In this document: one piece after another, positions 21,987 through 32,894 of the stretch
How the letters are laid out: every line of letters starts with the position of its first letter
Numbering within the stretch: the first letter of the stretch is position 1
Source of the DNA: Wyeomyia smithii
Taxonomy: Eukaryota > Arthropoda > Insecta > Diptera > Culicidae
Length of the DNA: 64,000 bases
Direction: 5' to 3'
Assembly (NCBI RefSeq): GCF_029784165.1
Contig: NC_073695.1
Span: 138,722,285 to 138,786,284 of the forward strand
The notes under the pieces: model-generated
The model's input: the letters and a program-made list of their open reading frames with translations, nothing else
Told to the model about the DNA's origin: nothing
Databases searched by the model: none
Translations under genes and position numbers: made by a program

Positions 21987-23011
21987 GTGCAAGAATCATC
22001 TCAACTGCGATTATTCATTGACGGTGGGGGCCTACGGGGTCCCACCAGAGGCGAGTATTTCGACAATTCTTCCGCGTCTCCTGTGCTGTACCACTCATTT
22101 TTTCAGAATCATGATCGTGACAAGACCGGTGTATGGGTGTATCAACAGAACGTGCGCGGACTTAGGACTAAAATTGATGAGATATACCTGGCAACAAATG
22201 ACTGCAATTACGATATCATCATGCTAACCGAAACTGGACTGGATGACAGCATTCTTTCTGTTCAGTTACTCGGCAACTCATTTAACGTCTTCCGATGCGA
22301 CCGGAGTCCCCTAAACAGTCACAAGCGCTCTTTTGGTGGTGTTTTATCGCTGTCGCACACCATCATACAAGCACGATTTTTGAGACCACTCACGGAAGAT
22401 GTTTAGAGCAGGTATGCGTTAAGGTTACGATTAATGGTTTAAAGCTGCTGTTGTGTGCTATATCCATTCCTCCTGACAAGAGTAATGATTGTGCTGTTAT
22501 AGACGCACATATCGCTTCCATTCGCGATTTCTGTAATAACAGCCCCGCTGATAGCACCGTTTTGGTTTGTGGTGATTATAATCAGCCTCGGATAGTTTGG
22601 GCCAACTACAACGACATTATTCAACATGACAATACTATCCAACTCTTTACTGCCAGCGCTACACTTGTTGACGGCATGGACTATCTGAGCTTAAACCAAG
22701 CTAATTTACATCGTAACCACCTCGGCCGAGTATTAGATTTAGTTTTCCATTCTTCGGACACTAAATTGACTGTGAACAGGTGTGTTGCACCGATATTACT
22801 AGTTGATTTGCATCATCCGCCTTTGATGATTTCGATTCCTACTAATCTTGAAGCAGTTTGTGCTCGTGATACTTCTGCAACGCGGCAATTAAATTACCGC
22901 AAAATCAACTTCTCAGCATTCTCGGCTTGTGTCTCGAGTATAGATTGGCCGACTTTTTTGGAAACTAATGATGGCCGAAAAATTTTGCTCAGTTATTCGT
23001 TCTTGGTTTAA
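21987..23011 (+). pseudogene. CR1/Q ORF2, endonuclease domain
   Basis: Two overlapping frames (21987-22406 and 22295-23011) make one AP endonuclease. Motifs are VYQQNVRGLRTK, IIMLTETGLDDSI (catalytic Glu), VLVCGDYNQP, RVLDLVF and DLHHPPL. All the usual catalytic blocks can be recognised, but the frame breaks near 22300. The domain nicks the genomic target to prime reverse transcription. Confidence 0.82.
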
Positions 23012-24966
23012 CGAGAATTTACCCTTCGCAAAACGACCTTCCTACCCTGCTTGGACCAACCGTCCATTGAATGAACTAAAACGGAACGCTTGTCAACGTA
23101 AACTGCGTCGCAGGCGATCAACTGACTCGATTCAAAATTTTAAACGTGCTAGCAACGAATATTGAAAATTGAATTCAAGCCTGTACAAATCATACGTATT
23201 AAGAATTCAAACTGATTTGCGGAGAAATCCAAAAAAGTTTTGGCATTTTGTAAACTCAAAACGAAAAGTGAGCTCAATCCCCACGAAGGTTTATCTTGAT
23301 AATGTCGAATCTAACTCGGTGTCTGATTCATGCAAGCTATTTGCCAAGTTTTTCTCTTCGGTATTTGCTTCCGATTCTGTTTCTAATGACAACGCTAGTC
23401 GCACCGCCGCCAACGTTCCAGCTGATCTTATTGACCTCGACATTTTCGAAATAACACCTGAAATGCTTTTCACGGCTGCCAAAAAACTGAAAACTTCATT
23501 CTCCGCTGGTCCTGAGGGAATCCCGGCTGTGCTTTTATGCCGTTGTGTAGAGAGTCTGGCTATACCACTCTGCTGCATATTTAATCGATCTTTGGCTCAA
23601 GGAAAATTTCCCAGGATTTGGAAGCACTCTTACATGTTTCCAGTATTTAAGAGCGGTGAACGTCGGAACATAAAAAACTACCGTGGAATAACTAATTTGT
23701 GTGCTTCATCCAAACTGTTTGAAATTATTGTAAGCACTGTTGTCCTGAACTGCACGAAAAATTACATTTCCTCGGATCAGCATGGATTTGTACCTGGCCG
23801 TTTCGTAACTACGAACCTCATGGACTTCACGTCAACTTGTATCTCTGAATTTGAACGCAACGCGCAAGTAGATGTTATTTATACGGATCTAAAAGCAGCT
23901 TTTGACCGTATCGACCATCGTATATTGCTAAGGAAAATATCCCGAATGGGAGCTTCATCGCGATTCGTAACCTGGTTGGAATCATTCTTGTGTAACAGAA
24001 CGTTGCAAGTTAAACTCGGCTCTGTTGTCTCAGCTCCCTTCACGAACAAATCAGGTGTACCGCAGGGTAGTAATCTCGGGCCACTTCTTTTCATAATTTT
24101 TTTCAACGATGCTGCCAGCGCTCTAGGAATTGTTTGCAGACTTGTTAACGCCGATGATTTAAAAATTTATTTGACGATTCGTAATATCGAAGATTGCTAC
24201 CGTTTACAGTCACTACTTGACTGCTTTGTGACGTGGTGTAAACTAAATTCCTTGACATTTAGCTTAAGTGATTACATTTCGCCGGATCCAATCACCAATA
24301 ACTTTTGCATATGTCATTGACGGGCAGGTGCTCAAAAGAGTTGATCACGTAAGCGATCTTGGCGTTATCCTGGACCAAAGACTGACCTTTGAAAGGCACC
24401 GTACAGAGATTATTTCTAAAGCCACTAGACAACTCGGCTTTATCGCAAAAATTGGACGCGATTTCATGGACCCCCATTGCTTGAAGGCATTATACTGCTC
24501 TTTGGTTCGTCCCATGTTGGAAAATGCAAGTGTAGTTTGGACTCCGCATCAACTATCGTGTAATATAAGATTAGAGCGTGTGCAGAGAAAATTCGTCCGT
24601 TTGGCTTTGAAGGATTTACCTTGGCGTGATCCAGCTAATTTGCCTTCTTATCCGGATCGCTGTCGTTTGCTTGGACTTGACACGCTTGAACGTCGCCGCA
24701 AGATACAGCAGGCATTATTCGTTGCAAAAATTTTAGCTGGTGAAATAGATTCCCCGAAATTGCTATCTATGATTAATTTCCGAGCATCACAACGTATGCT
24801 GAGATCATCTGCGATGCTACAAAATTTATTCCACCGCACGAATTACGGTTACTTCGAGCCTGCAGCGTACATGATTCGAGTTTTCACAAGTATCGAAGAA
24901 GCTTTTAACTTTGGCGAACCTTCACATATATTTAAACAGAAAATTGTTAGGCTTAGATCTTTTTAA
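22968..24966 (+). pseudogene. CR1/Q ORF2, reverse transcriptase domain
   Basis: Frames 22968-23165, 23169-24320 and 24268-24966 form one RT. Motifs are SAGPEGIPAVLL, KNYRGITNL, QHGFVPGRFVTTNL, VIYTDLKAAFDRID, SGVPQGSNLGPLLF, and LVNADDLKIYL where YADD is expected. The C-terminal block has FRASQRMLRSSAM and FHRTNYG. A frame break near 24270 is accompanied by loss of the block between SLTF and the next conserved DLGVILDQRLTF. Tyr to Asn in the YADD box plus the breaks make it inactive. Confidence 0.85.
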
Positions 24967-25021
24967 CTGTAGATTCATTAGGACAACTGTCAGATGATGT
25001 AAACAATAATAAATAAATAAT

Positions 25022-25177
25022 TGAGAAACAAGGCGTTCTAAAAACTGAGTGATTGTTACTCACTTTTTGGGTACAGTATAACTCAGTTTTGAGTTTAGTA
25101 ATTACTCATTTTTTTGGGTTCTGAATTGCTACTTAATTTAATTTACAAATTTATTTAAAGTTTCGAAGTTAAATCCT
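25022..25177. other. Gap, no gene seen
   Basis: AT-rich; contains a short ACTGAGTGATTGTTACTCAC palindromic patch near 25045. Nothing else recognised. Confidence 0.4.
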
Positions 25178-25450
25178 CATACCTCATACCTCACTAACCG
25201 TAAAGCCTCAGTCTGCGTGAACTCCGTGTGTTCCAAAGAGTTCGTCCTCACGTCTGGTGTCCCACAGGGAAGCGTACTGGGTCCGCTTATATTTGTCTTG
25301 TTTGTAAACAACATATGCACTAGACTGAAGTCCCAGAAGCAGATGTTTGCTGATGACCTCAAATTCTATAGAGTAGTATCGTCACCTCTGAACTGTCTGG
25401 CTTTGCAAGACGACATTAACAAACTCTCGCCATGGTGTTCACAAAATGGC
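25178..25450 (+). pseudogene. CR1-like RT fragment, left half of a split copy
   Basis: The plus-strand frame, extended from 25217-25477, gives YLTNRKASVCVNS, TSGVPQGSVLGPL and MFADDLKFYR, then DINKLSPWCSQNGIY, where it stops at the inserted minus-strand element. It is 5' truncated near 25178. The continuation is at 26839-27298. Confidence 0.75.
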
Positions 25451-26838
25451 ATTTATTTATTGTCCAGGAAAATATAGGCTATAAGCCCGTTATCCACACT
25501 TAAGATTGAAATACAATAAATTCAAAGACAACAATACAAACAATTAACAGTCACGAAGTTGTCCTCTTAAATATAAACTTAATCTATTTTTCAAAACTGT
25601 TGGAGACATGTCGATATTAATAATGTGCTGTAATTCATTAAAAGATCTCATAAAACGGCATGTAGGTTCGTGTTGTGAATAATTCCGAGCTCGTTGCGGA
25701 GGGTTGAACACTCTTGGATTTCTTAGCGTAACTGGGCTGCTATTCAGGTTTATTCGAGCTGAGAGACAACGACTATCGGCCCGTCCCGCTAATATATTGG
25801 TGAAAAACACTATATCAGCAATCCTTTGTCGGCAATGTACTGTGTCAATATTGACTAAAGCGCACAATTCTTGATAGGGAGGTAATTGATCTCCATTGCA
25901 TCTGAGGTTCCGTAGGGCAAAACGCACAAACTTTTTTTGAATTCCTTCAATTCTCTGTATATGTGTTACATATTGGGGGCGTTAAACGACGCTCGCAAAG
26001 TCCAGCTTGCTTCGCACTAACGATTGTAAATGGCTAATATGGAATAAGGGACTTTAAGATCACGCCCGTACCGTCTCACGAGCGAAAATAATCTTAAGCT
26101 GTCTGTGACTACATTATCAATATGGTTAGTAAACGGAAGCGATCGGTCAAATATAACGCCTAGATCGCGAACTGTTTCTTCACGTGTTAGTTCAGTTCCA
26201 TTGAAATGGTACCTAAACATGAGCGGAGATATTTTACGAGAAAATGTCATGACTGAACAATTGTCCGCGTTGACATTTAAGCCACTATCCGAGCAGAATT
26301 GTCCGAGACTATGCATGTCCAGCTGTAATTTAAGACAGTCACTGCTTGTTTTGATAGGCAGGAAAAATTTTAAATTATCAGCATAAATCAGCATTATGGC
26401 ATTAGTCAAGTAGTCTGGAAGTTTATTCATCACGAGTTCAAATAACAGCGGTCCCAAGTGGCTTCCCTGAGGTACACCGGAATTTACAGTGAACGAGGCC
26501 GAGACTTGTCCCTTGATTTTCACATACTGGACTCTTCCTACTAAATATGTTTGTAGCCAGTCGTAGAGTGGACCGCCAATTCCGAAGTCACTTAAAGATT
26601 GAATAATACTGCCCGTTTTAACCGCGTCAAATGCCTTGCTCATATCTGTATAAATACAATCGACTTGAAATCCTCTAGATATGTAATCCAGTGAAGTAAA
26701 CTCGCAAAGATTTGTGGTGACGGATTTCTTTTTTAGAAACCCGTGTTGCACACTAGCCGTTCGAAGAGCTTAGGCATAGCGGATTGGATGGTTATACCAC
26801 GATAGTTCTCGACATCTGATCGAGATCCTTTTTTTCAT
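25451..26838 (-). mobile_element. CR1-like non-LTR copy (minus) inserted in a plus-strand relative
   Basis: The minus-strand RT (26017-26751 and 25544-25927) is flanked on both sides by one plus-strand CR1 fragment. Its 3' tail reads CAATAAATAAATGCC on the minus strand near 25451-25462, a short-repeat CR1-type end. RT motifs are ENYRGITIQSAMPKLFERLV (about 26760-26820), QHGFLKKKSVTTNL, IYTDMSKAFDAV, SGVPQGSHLGPLLF and LIYADNLKFFL (YADN). The 5' truncation is just upstream of the RT. Frame broken near 25930-26015. Confidence 0.8.
26017..26751 (-). pseudogene. CR1-like RT core with YADN
   Basis: A 244-codon frame holding RT motifs A to D. The second aspartate of YADD is asparagine (LIYADNLKFF), which should inactivate polymerisation. 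The C-terminus continues in another frame at 25544-25927 (INLNSSPVTLRNPR, FNELQHIINI). Confidence 0.8.
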
Positions 26839-27298
26839 GAAAAAGAACGCGTAACCATACATATTACATTGATGGTAACGTCCTGGAGCGGGTCACTTCT
26901 ATTCGCGATCTAGGAGTCACAATAGACTCTAAACTCCGATTTCATGATCATGTCTCAATCATTGCAGCCAAAGCGTTTGCAGTGCTCGGACTCATTCGAT
27001 GGCAGTCACGCCTTTTCACTGATGATGACTGTCCACAACTGTTAAGGCACATCAATTTTAATGTCCCCCGCGAGCCCTCCGAAGTGATCCCACGATAATT
27101 TATCGTTCCGCAGAACTAGTTACGGACGTGATAGTTCATATATGCATGTCTGAAAGCATATAACGATGTCAGTGACCTCCATAAATTGGGTATAACGAAA
27201 ACGGCTTTTGAAAATAGAATTAGAAATTAGAATAAGCTATAACTAGTCTGTACGATTTTTATTCAAAGACGAGAAACAATAAACAATAAAATTAAACA
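26839..27298 (+). pseudogene. CR1-like RT fragment, right half of the split copy
   Basis: The plus-strand translation gives YYIDGNVLERVTSIRDLGVT and KLRFHDHVSIIAAKAFAVLG, then after an internal deletion near 27060 the C-terminal block AYNDVSDLHKLGITKTAF. It directly continues the domain order of 25178-25450. A few residues are missing at the junction, so the inserting copy may have removed some target bases. Confidence 0.65.
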
Positions 27299-27432
27299 TA
27301 CCTGGGTTTGTTGTTTGTACTGACTAGAAAGCCCTAGAATATTTTGCGAACGGAAGGTATTTCTAATCCGAAAACATATGCAACACACCAAAAACAAATT
27401 TAATCGATGGAAATTAAAAGCAACGATTTTAA

Positions 27433-27668
27433 GGTGAAACAGGATTGTGGCCTTTTCCTATTCAATTTTGAGGTTAGAGTTCTTTTTACTTCTGTATTTT
27501 GATCGTAAAAAAATCGGCTTCCACTAAATAAACACGCTCAAACTGCTACTTCAGGCATGCAACAGTTGTGAAAACAATTGATCAAAGTTTCATGTACGTA
27601 GTCTTCATAAATCAAGCAAAAATTAGATTGCAAAATTCGAGTTGATCGCGACCACGTCCCGTTTCACC
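27433..27668. mobile_element. TTAA-flanked MITE, 236 bp
   Basis: Terminal inverted repeats begin GGTGAAACAGGA on the left and, reverse-complemented, GGTGAAACGGGA on the right, flanked by TTAA at 27429-27432 and 27669-27672. No coding capacity. The termini resemble those of the palindromic MITE at 42980-43227. TTAA duplications suggest mobilisation by a piggyBac-type transposase. Confidence 0.75.
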
Positions 27669-27729
27669 TTAAATGTCAAATTCGTTTTCAATTCACACAA
27701 AATAATTATTACAATCAAAAATAAATAAT

Positions 27730-29762
27730 GAGCATGAGCATGAGCATGATGAGCATGATTGACCGCCCGCGGTTGCTACTCCGTTATTGCCAGATCAGCT
27801 GTAATTACACAAAAAACCAACAGATGATGTTTGGGACCAACATGCATCCTCAATGTGTAAAAACAGGTGACCTAAATCTTTAAAGTAGGCAATACCAGCG
27901 CCGGCCGCATCCGAATGCAGGTCAAAGAAGGAGTTTGTATAGGAATATGTTGACGTGATACTCGCTTTATTGGAAGCCGAGAACACCTCTGCACTTCCAC
28001 GAGAAATCACTGGGATGTTGGATAAAGGGGAAGGTATACAGCAGGGTTCGTTTTGGTAAACGATGCGCTAATGTCGGGTTCTTCAGAACGCCGCGTCTAC
28101 AAGTTTATTACATCCGCCACGATATTCATAATGTGATTCGAACTTATTTAGTTTGACAATGTTACACCGCAACAATAAAACGTACGCGAGGATACAGGAT
28201 TTTTGACTAAACCGAGACAACTTAAAATTACCGTATATCTCCTCGTAAGGCGATGCTCTTTATACCTAAAACTATTGCGCGTTGTTGATCCATCTGTAGA
28301 TAATACGACCTCATGGAAGGTACCGACGCGGGGGTTGAAATGATATTTATCGACTGAACGAAATCTTCTTCGATTTCCGATGTAATAATTTATATGCAAC
28401 GCGCGAGCAGTCTCCGACTTAACGTTGATGAAGATGAGAAAGATATGATGAAATATCTGGGTTCACTTCGCGAAATCACCACACGCCGGAAGTCCATATA
28501 TCAGCAAAACTCGCCCAGGCTGAATACGCGTTCACACCGAAGCGTTACGAACAACCGCTTTAATCCCCCCGGCCGACACATACGCGCAGGAACTCGGCGT
28601 TTACGTCGATTATCTCTTAACAATGTACGCCTAATACCCCTTATAAATATGAAAATTGGCAATGTTCCATGCATCCAAAGCCTCAACATTTAAATAAAAG
28701 CAAAAATACATATAAGCCAGAATATATTTTTAAATTTATTGACAAAGTGCCGAACTAGTCATAAATATAACAAATTATGTAAAACAACTGGTCAAAAGCT
28801 AGAACAATAAAAAAATCAAAGCATATGATTCCTGAGAAACACATACTCCAAACTCCACAAACCACACTAACACTTTGTGGACAAAAATAAAACTTGTTAC
28901 TGAAACCCTGCGGAAAAAAATACCGCGCACACAATTTCAACGATGAAATCAAAATCTCTCTGTATCTGTTTTCTCACATAAAGTAAAACTAGAAACAAGC
29001 ATCAAAATATCACTATACAATACAGACAAGACAAAACGTATACTTAGCTTTCATCTCTTCATTTTCCAGTTGTTTTCATCGTTTTTGGACTTTTCTTTAA
29101 ATAGAAGTACACTCGTTTAATCCATACAACATTTCATTCGTTGAAAAGAGATAGCACATAAACACTGTAAACGGCGATGCATGGTTTTGATCTTATTGGC
29201 AAATTTTCACTTCAAGTTTAATTAGATACAAGCCAAATATAATTTGCACTATGCCAATGAATAAATCCCTAATGAGCATTCAATCACTATAAAACTATGT
29301 GGAGCAGCTGCTCGAAAAACACTCACACAAACACCACACACTCCACACTTTCAAACCGTCGCCAAGACAGCGATAGAAAAAAAAAACAAAAAAAAATAAA
29401 CACTTTGGTGAATCTAAAAAGCAACGCAATAATATTCAATTCTAACAATTAAATTCACTTTTTTTTGTGGAACTTCACACTTTTCGCACTCAGCACATTT
29501 CAATAGAACACCTGTATATATGTTTAACAATTCTTTAGATGTAAAATAACCGAAAATCACCAAACAATGTGATGTTTTCAAAGCAGGAACCAGCTGGCCA
29601 ATCTCGATCACGGCCTCGCACAACCATCCGCGAACTTTTCCAAGAAAAACCAATTTTAAATTTAGAAAATAAACTCACTCCGCGATAACATCTATAACGA
29701 ACATGCACAACTAAATTAAACAATTTTTCTTCCGATATAACATGCGAGCGAAAAATTTTTTC
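27730..29762 (-). mobile_element. RT-less 2 kb retro-type insertion with 23-bp direct repeats
   Basis: The segment is bounded by the identical 23-mer starting TATTACAATCAAAAATAAAT at 27707-27729 and 29763-29785. On the minus strand its 3' end is a GCTCAT-type repeat (reading CATGCTCATGCTCATGCTC), a common non-LTR tail, so it was probably copied in by target-primed reverse transcription on the minus strand. No RT or endonuclease motifs are seen. It may be a non-autonomous derivative keeping 5' and 3' untranslated parts of a non-LTR element, or a retrocopy of an unknown transcript. Short minus frames (28501-28689, 27795-28010) are not recognised. Confidence 0.6.
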
Positions 29763-29785
29763 TATTACAATCAAAAATAAATAAT

Positions 29786-29976
29786 ATTCTTAAACTTAAA
29801 TTTCGTTTATTCTTTATGTAATTCACCACAAAAATCTCTTTGCAGGTTTTCGTAGAATACTCGTTTTTGAATAGGTATTCTACCAGAGATATTCTACGTA
29901 GAAAACTCGTCGAAAACTACATGAGGTTTTCTACATGACATCCCTGTTCACTCCACAGCACAAAATCAAGTGTCTT
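29786..29976. other. Gap with short imperfect palindromes
   Basis: Contains repeated TAGAATACTCG/TAGAAAACTCG-type words and GTTTTCTACATGAC near 29845-29945, a weak foldback. No gene. Confidence 0.35.
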
Positions 29977-30328
29977 AGCCTGTAGTACACTCTTTGACCG
30001 AGCGTCAAATATTTGTCTCTTTTTGACAGATAAAAATTTGGTCAGAGATAATTATTTGTCACTCTCCGATTTTAACATGGGGCAACAACAACCATGATGT
30101 CAAATAAATCCTCTACAGGCTTTAAGCCTGTAGTACACTCTTTGTCTAATGGTCAAATATTTGACCTTCTGACATAATTGTCAAATTTATTAGACATCAT
30201 GGTTGTTGTTTGCCCGTGTTTGCCCCATGTTAAAATTGGAGAGTGACAAACAATCATCTTTGACCAAATTTTTCTCTGTCAAAAATTGCCAAATATTTGA
30301 CGCTTGATCAAAGAGTGTAATACAGGCT
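29977..30328. mobile_element. Two abutting MITEs sharing AGCCTGTAGTACACTC ends
   Basis: Copy 1 (29977-30122) begins AGCCTGTAGTACACTCTTTG and ends CTACAGGCT. Copy 2 (30125-30328) begins with the same 20 bases and ends CAAAGAGTGTAATACAGGCT. Copy 1 is largely the reverse complement of the right part of copy 2, including the GTCACTCTCC...TTTTAACATGGGG stretch, so the pair can fold into a hairpin of well over 100 bp. Confidence 0.75.
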
Positions 30329-31067
30329 TTACACTTCGGTTTGCCATGTCATGCATACCAAAACCAATCTTTTTACACTCAGATTTCAATGGTAGAACGC
30401 GTCAAATGCCAAAACACTACAAAATACCGTGAATTCAATTAAAACCGATAAAAAATAAAAACCTGTTGAAACGATTGGGTTGGTTTATTGGTATTCATGT
30501 GTAAAGAGCATTTGGTATGAGCGTGTTATTTTTTTCAGTGTAACTACTGTCAAAACTAAGCCATTGGCATCCCTATACCAAGTAACAGTAAATGACAATG
30601 AACTTAAGTCTTGGGCTCAAATTAATTTGTGCCCGCTGTCAGTAGTAAGATAAAGATGTATGAAAAGAGGCGCTGATATACTATCTCCTTTACACATATG
30701 TTGATATAATAGGCCTTAAAACCTTGAAACATGGCGTGATGCCATAGGGGTGGTCAAAACCCTTCTTTGTTCCTGGGTAAGGTTGCACTGTTCCAGTGGA
30801 ATATACTGCAGAAAATTTCTTTAATACGTTATCGTCAGTGTTGCGTAATATTCTCATTTCAGTGGAATGAAAATTAAATTCCTTTTGGTTTATTTTCAAC
30901 GAGAATATTTTTACTAAAATGCTTTAGATACTCAAATTATTGTAGTAATAAACACTCAACATACCTATTTTCGGGAACTTCGGAGAAATAATTGAATATT
31001 GCACTCGGTTAACATATCCATAAAATAAAACGATTAAATGGATTGGACTTGGAAACCTGTCGATAAT
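30329..31067. other. Gap, no gene seen
   Basis: AT-rich sequence with no recognised frame or long inverted repeat. Confidence 0.4.
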
Positions 31068-31101
31068 TATCGATAGTATCGATAATTGTCAACTATCGAT
31101 A
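31068..31101. promoter_or_regulatory. Cluster of three TATCGATA octamers
   Basis: Perfect TATCGATA at 31068-31075, 31077-31084 and 31094-31101, with CGATAAT words between. In Drosophila this octamer is the DRE bound by DREF and overlaps BEAF-type CGATA clusters. No adjacent gene is visible, so function here is unproven; it may just be a simple-repeat-like patch. Confidence 0.4.
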
Positions 31102-31102
31102 G

Positions 31103-31763
31103 CAGCGTTGCCAACCCTCCAGTTTTTCCTTGATAGCTTCAGTTTTTTTTTTGGGCACACCAGCGAAACAGGTAAAGTTTGAATATCTCCAGTTTTTACG
31201 AAAATGTTTCATTTTTATCCAGTTTTCTAATCGTCACCTAGTTTATTGAATTCATTTTCCTTAAATGTAAAGTCTTTCCAATATTTCGTGCATTCATACC
31301 CTCCAGTTTTCTGGTTTAAATCGAATTACAGTAGCATCTTCGAGTACGTACGCCAGACTTCATACCTATTAACTATAATCTCCATTAGTAAAAAATTAAA
31401 TTGACCCTGACACAAGCAAAAGAGATTTTTAAGGCTGTTCGCACCTACGCGAATTGTCATATGCAATTGTCAATTTATGTGTGAAAACAAAAGCAAAAAT
31501 ATTTCCCTCCTTCACTTTCGCAAGTTAAAACAAAACCAATATCAACAGAGTCGTCAAGGCCAATAGCAATGCATTGTCTCTCACCCTTTTTGTTTACATG
31601 AAATAATATGGTGCAATATATGTATATAATTGCTATGTACGCAACATTTTTGAACCGAAAATCTAACAATATTCTGCATAAGCTTCAATTTTTATATCCA
31701 GTTTTCTCCAGTTTTTTATTTTGAATTCTCCCAGTTTTTCTTGAAAAATGATTGGCATCGCTG
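31103..31763. mobile_element. hAT-like non-autonomous element, 661 bp
   Basis: Terminal inverted repeats CAGCGTTGCCAACC (left) and CAGCGATGCCAATC (right, reverse-complemented) match the CAGNG...TGCCAA pattern of hAT elements. They are flanked by an 8-bp duplication ATCGATAG at 31095-31102 and 31764-31771. No transposase frame. The interior repeats the word CCAGTTTTT or CCAGTTTTC about eight times in the same orientation. Confidence 0.75.
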
Positions 31764-31770
31764 ATCGATA

Positions 31771-31778
31771 GAATAGAC
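31771..31778. repeat. GAATAGAC octamer, first of three
   Basis: The same 8 bases occur at 32566-32573 and 37162-37169, bordering two P-like elements; 8 bp is the P-element duplication length. Confidence 0.85.
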
Positions 31779-32565
31779 CTAAGAGAAGAGTGGCCAAGAT
31801 GATACCTCGGTTTGCTCCAGGATTTTTGCTCCAAACGTGATTGGCTGATTTTGACAGCACGCGTGTGTGACAATATTCAAAAGGGGTTCAGCTTGCCGTG
31901 TTGCTAAACAGGTGGTGTTCGGCCCAATCATTGAGTAAGTAAAAGGAGTAAAAGTGAAATATTGTGGACACAATTTTGTTTTTGATGCGACAAAAAAAAG
32001 CAAAAAAGAATTTGAATGAAATGCCAAGAGTTTGGTCGTAAAATTTTATCGATTTCCCAAGAATGCAGAACCTTATCGACAGGGGCTAAAAATATGCGTA
32101 AAATCTGAAAATATTCCAAATTTTAAAATCTCACGCAATAGTCGAAAATGCAGTGAGGTATTTCTTTTTATTATTATGTTGTTTATTTAGTTGATCGTGG
32201 TAACGGGAAATTAAGCATTTCTTGAAAACAAGCAATTTTCCCCTTGATTTTGCAACAGGAATTAAGTGTTTTGCCGAATATTTTTAATTCTGCTCTCTAT
32301 GAAAAGTCCGGAGAAGTCAGAAAAACAAAAAAAAAAGTTTGGCAGTGGTAGTATGATGATATGAATATGGACGAAGTTTTGTTTTATATGTTGTTTGTAA
32401 TCTAATTTTCATTGTTGTGTTTTTTGTTAAATAAAAATATCAAATGATAAATTTTTTTTGGTTGCACTGGATTTTGCGTAAGGCAGACGAAAATAATGTT
32501 CAACCGGGGATATGTTTCATAGCAAAAAAGAATAGAAAGAAGCCACTTGGCCACTCTTCTCTTAG
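31779..32565 (+). mobile_element. Small P-like element with decayed THAP exon, 787 bp
   Basis: Perfect 20-bp inverted termini CTAAGAGAAGAGTGGCCAAG, flanked by GAATAGAC on both sides. A plus-strand segment (about 31951-32157) reads as part of a THAP-type zinc finger: VKYCGHNF, then after a TGA at 32017 KFYRFPKNAEPYRQ and SRKCSE, followed by a donor-like GAG/GTATTT. A possible acceptor (TTGCAACAG) is near 32262 and an AATAAA near 32431. The rest of the transposase is missing, so this is probably an internally deleted derivative. It is not a deletion of the neighbouring larger element, as its termini differ. Confidence 0.65.
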
Positions 32566-32894
32566 GAATAGACTACAGACGGTGTTTTGAACAGATACGT
32601 AAAGAGTGGGGTCGAAAACTCCAAGTGAACCGTCAAATCGAGGCTCCAAGTGTGCAATGTAAATAAACAAAGTCACAAGTGAACTTTGAGCAGAGCAAGT
32701 ATTGTGATCTTAGGACTGGAAATCTGATGGAATATAAATAAATATAAATTAAATAATCTTTTTCTCGGCCTTCCTTTTTTAACATTTTTATTCGTTTATT
32801 TCGATATGAATAACTACAATAATTACAATGCCATAGATCGGCTTTCTTGTTTGTTATGTCTGACTTTGTGCGGTTCGTAGATTCTAAGCCGGAA

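Larger units (their letters stand above)
21262..25021 (+). mobile_element. CR1/Q-like non-LTR retrotransposon, decayed
   Basis: A plus-strand element with the remains of ORF1, a frameshifted ORF2 (endonuclease, RT) and a 3' end made of short AATAAATAAATA repeats (25005-25020) rather than poly(A). The 5' border against the RTE leader is approximate. ORF2 is split by at least four frameshifts (near 22300, 22980, 23165 and 24270), so it is inactive. Confidence 0.85.
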
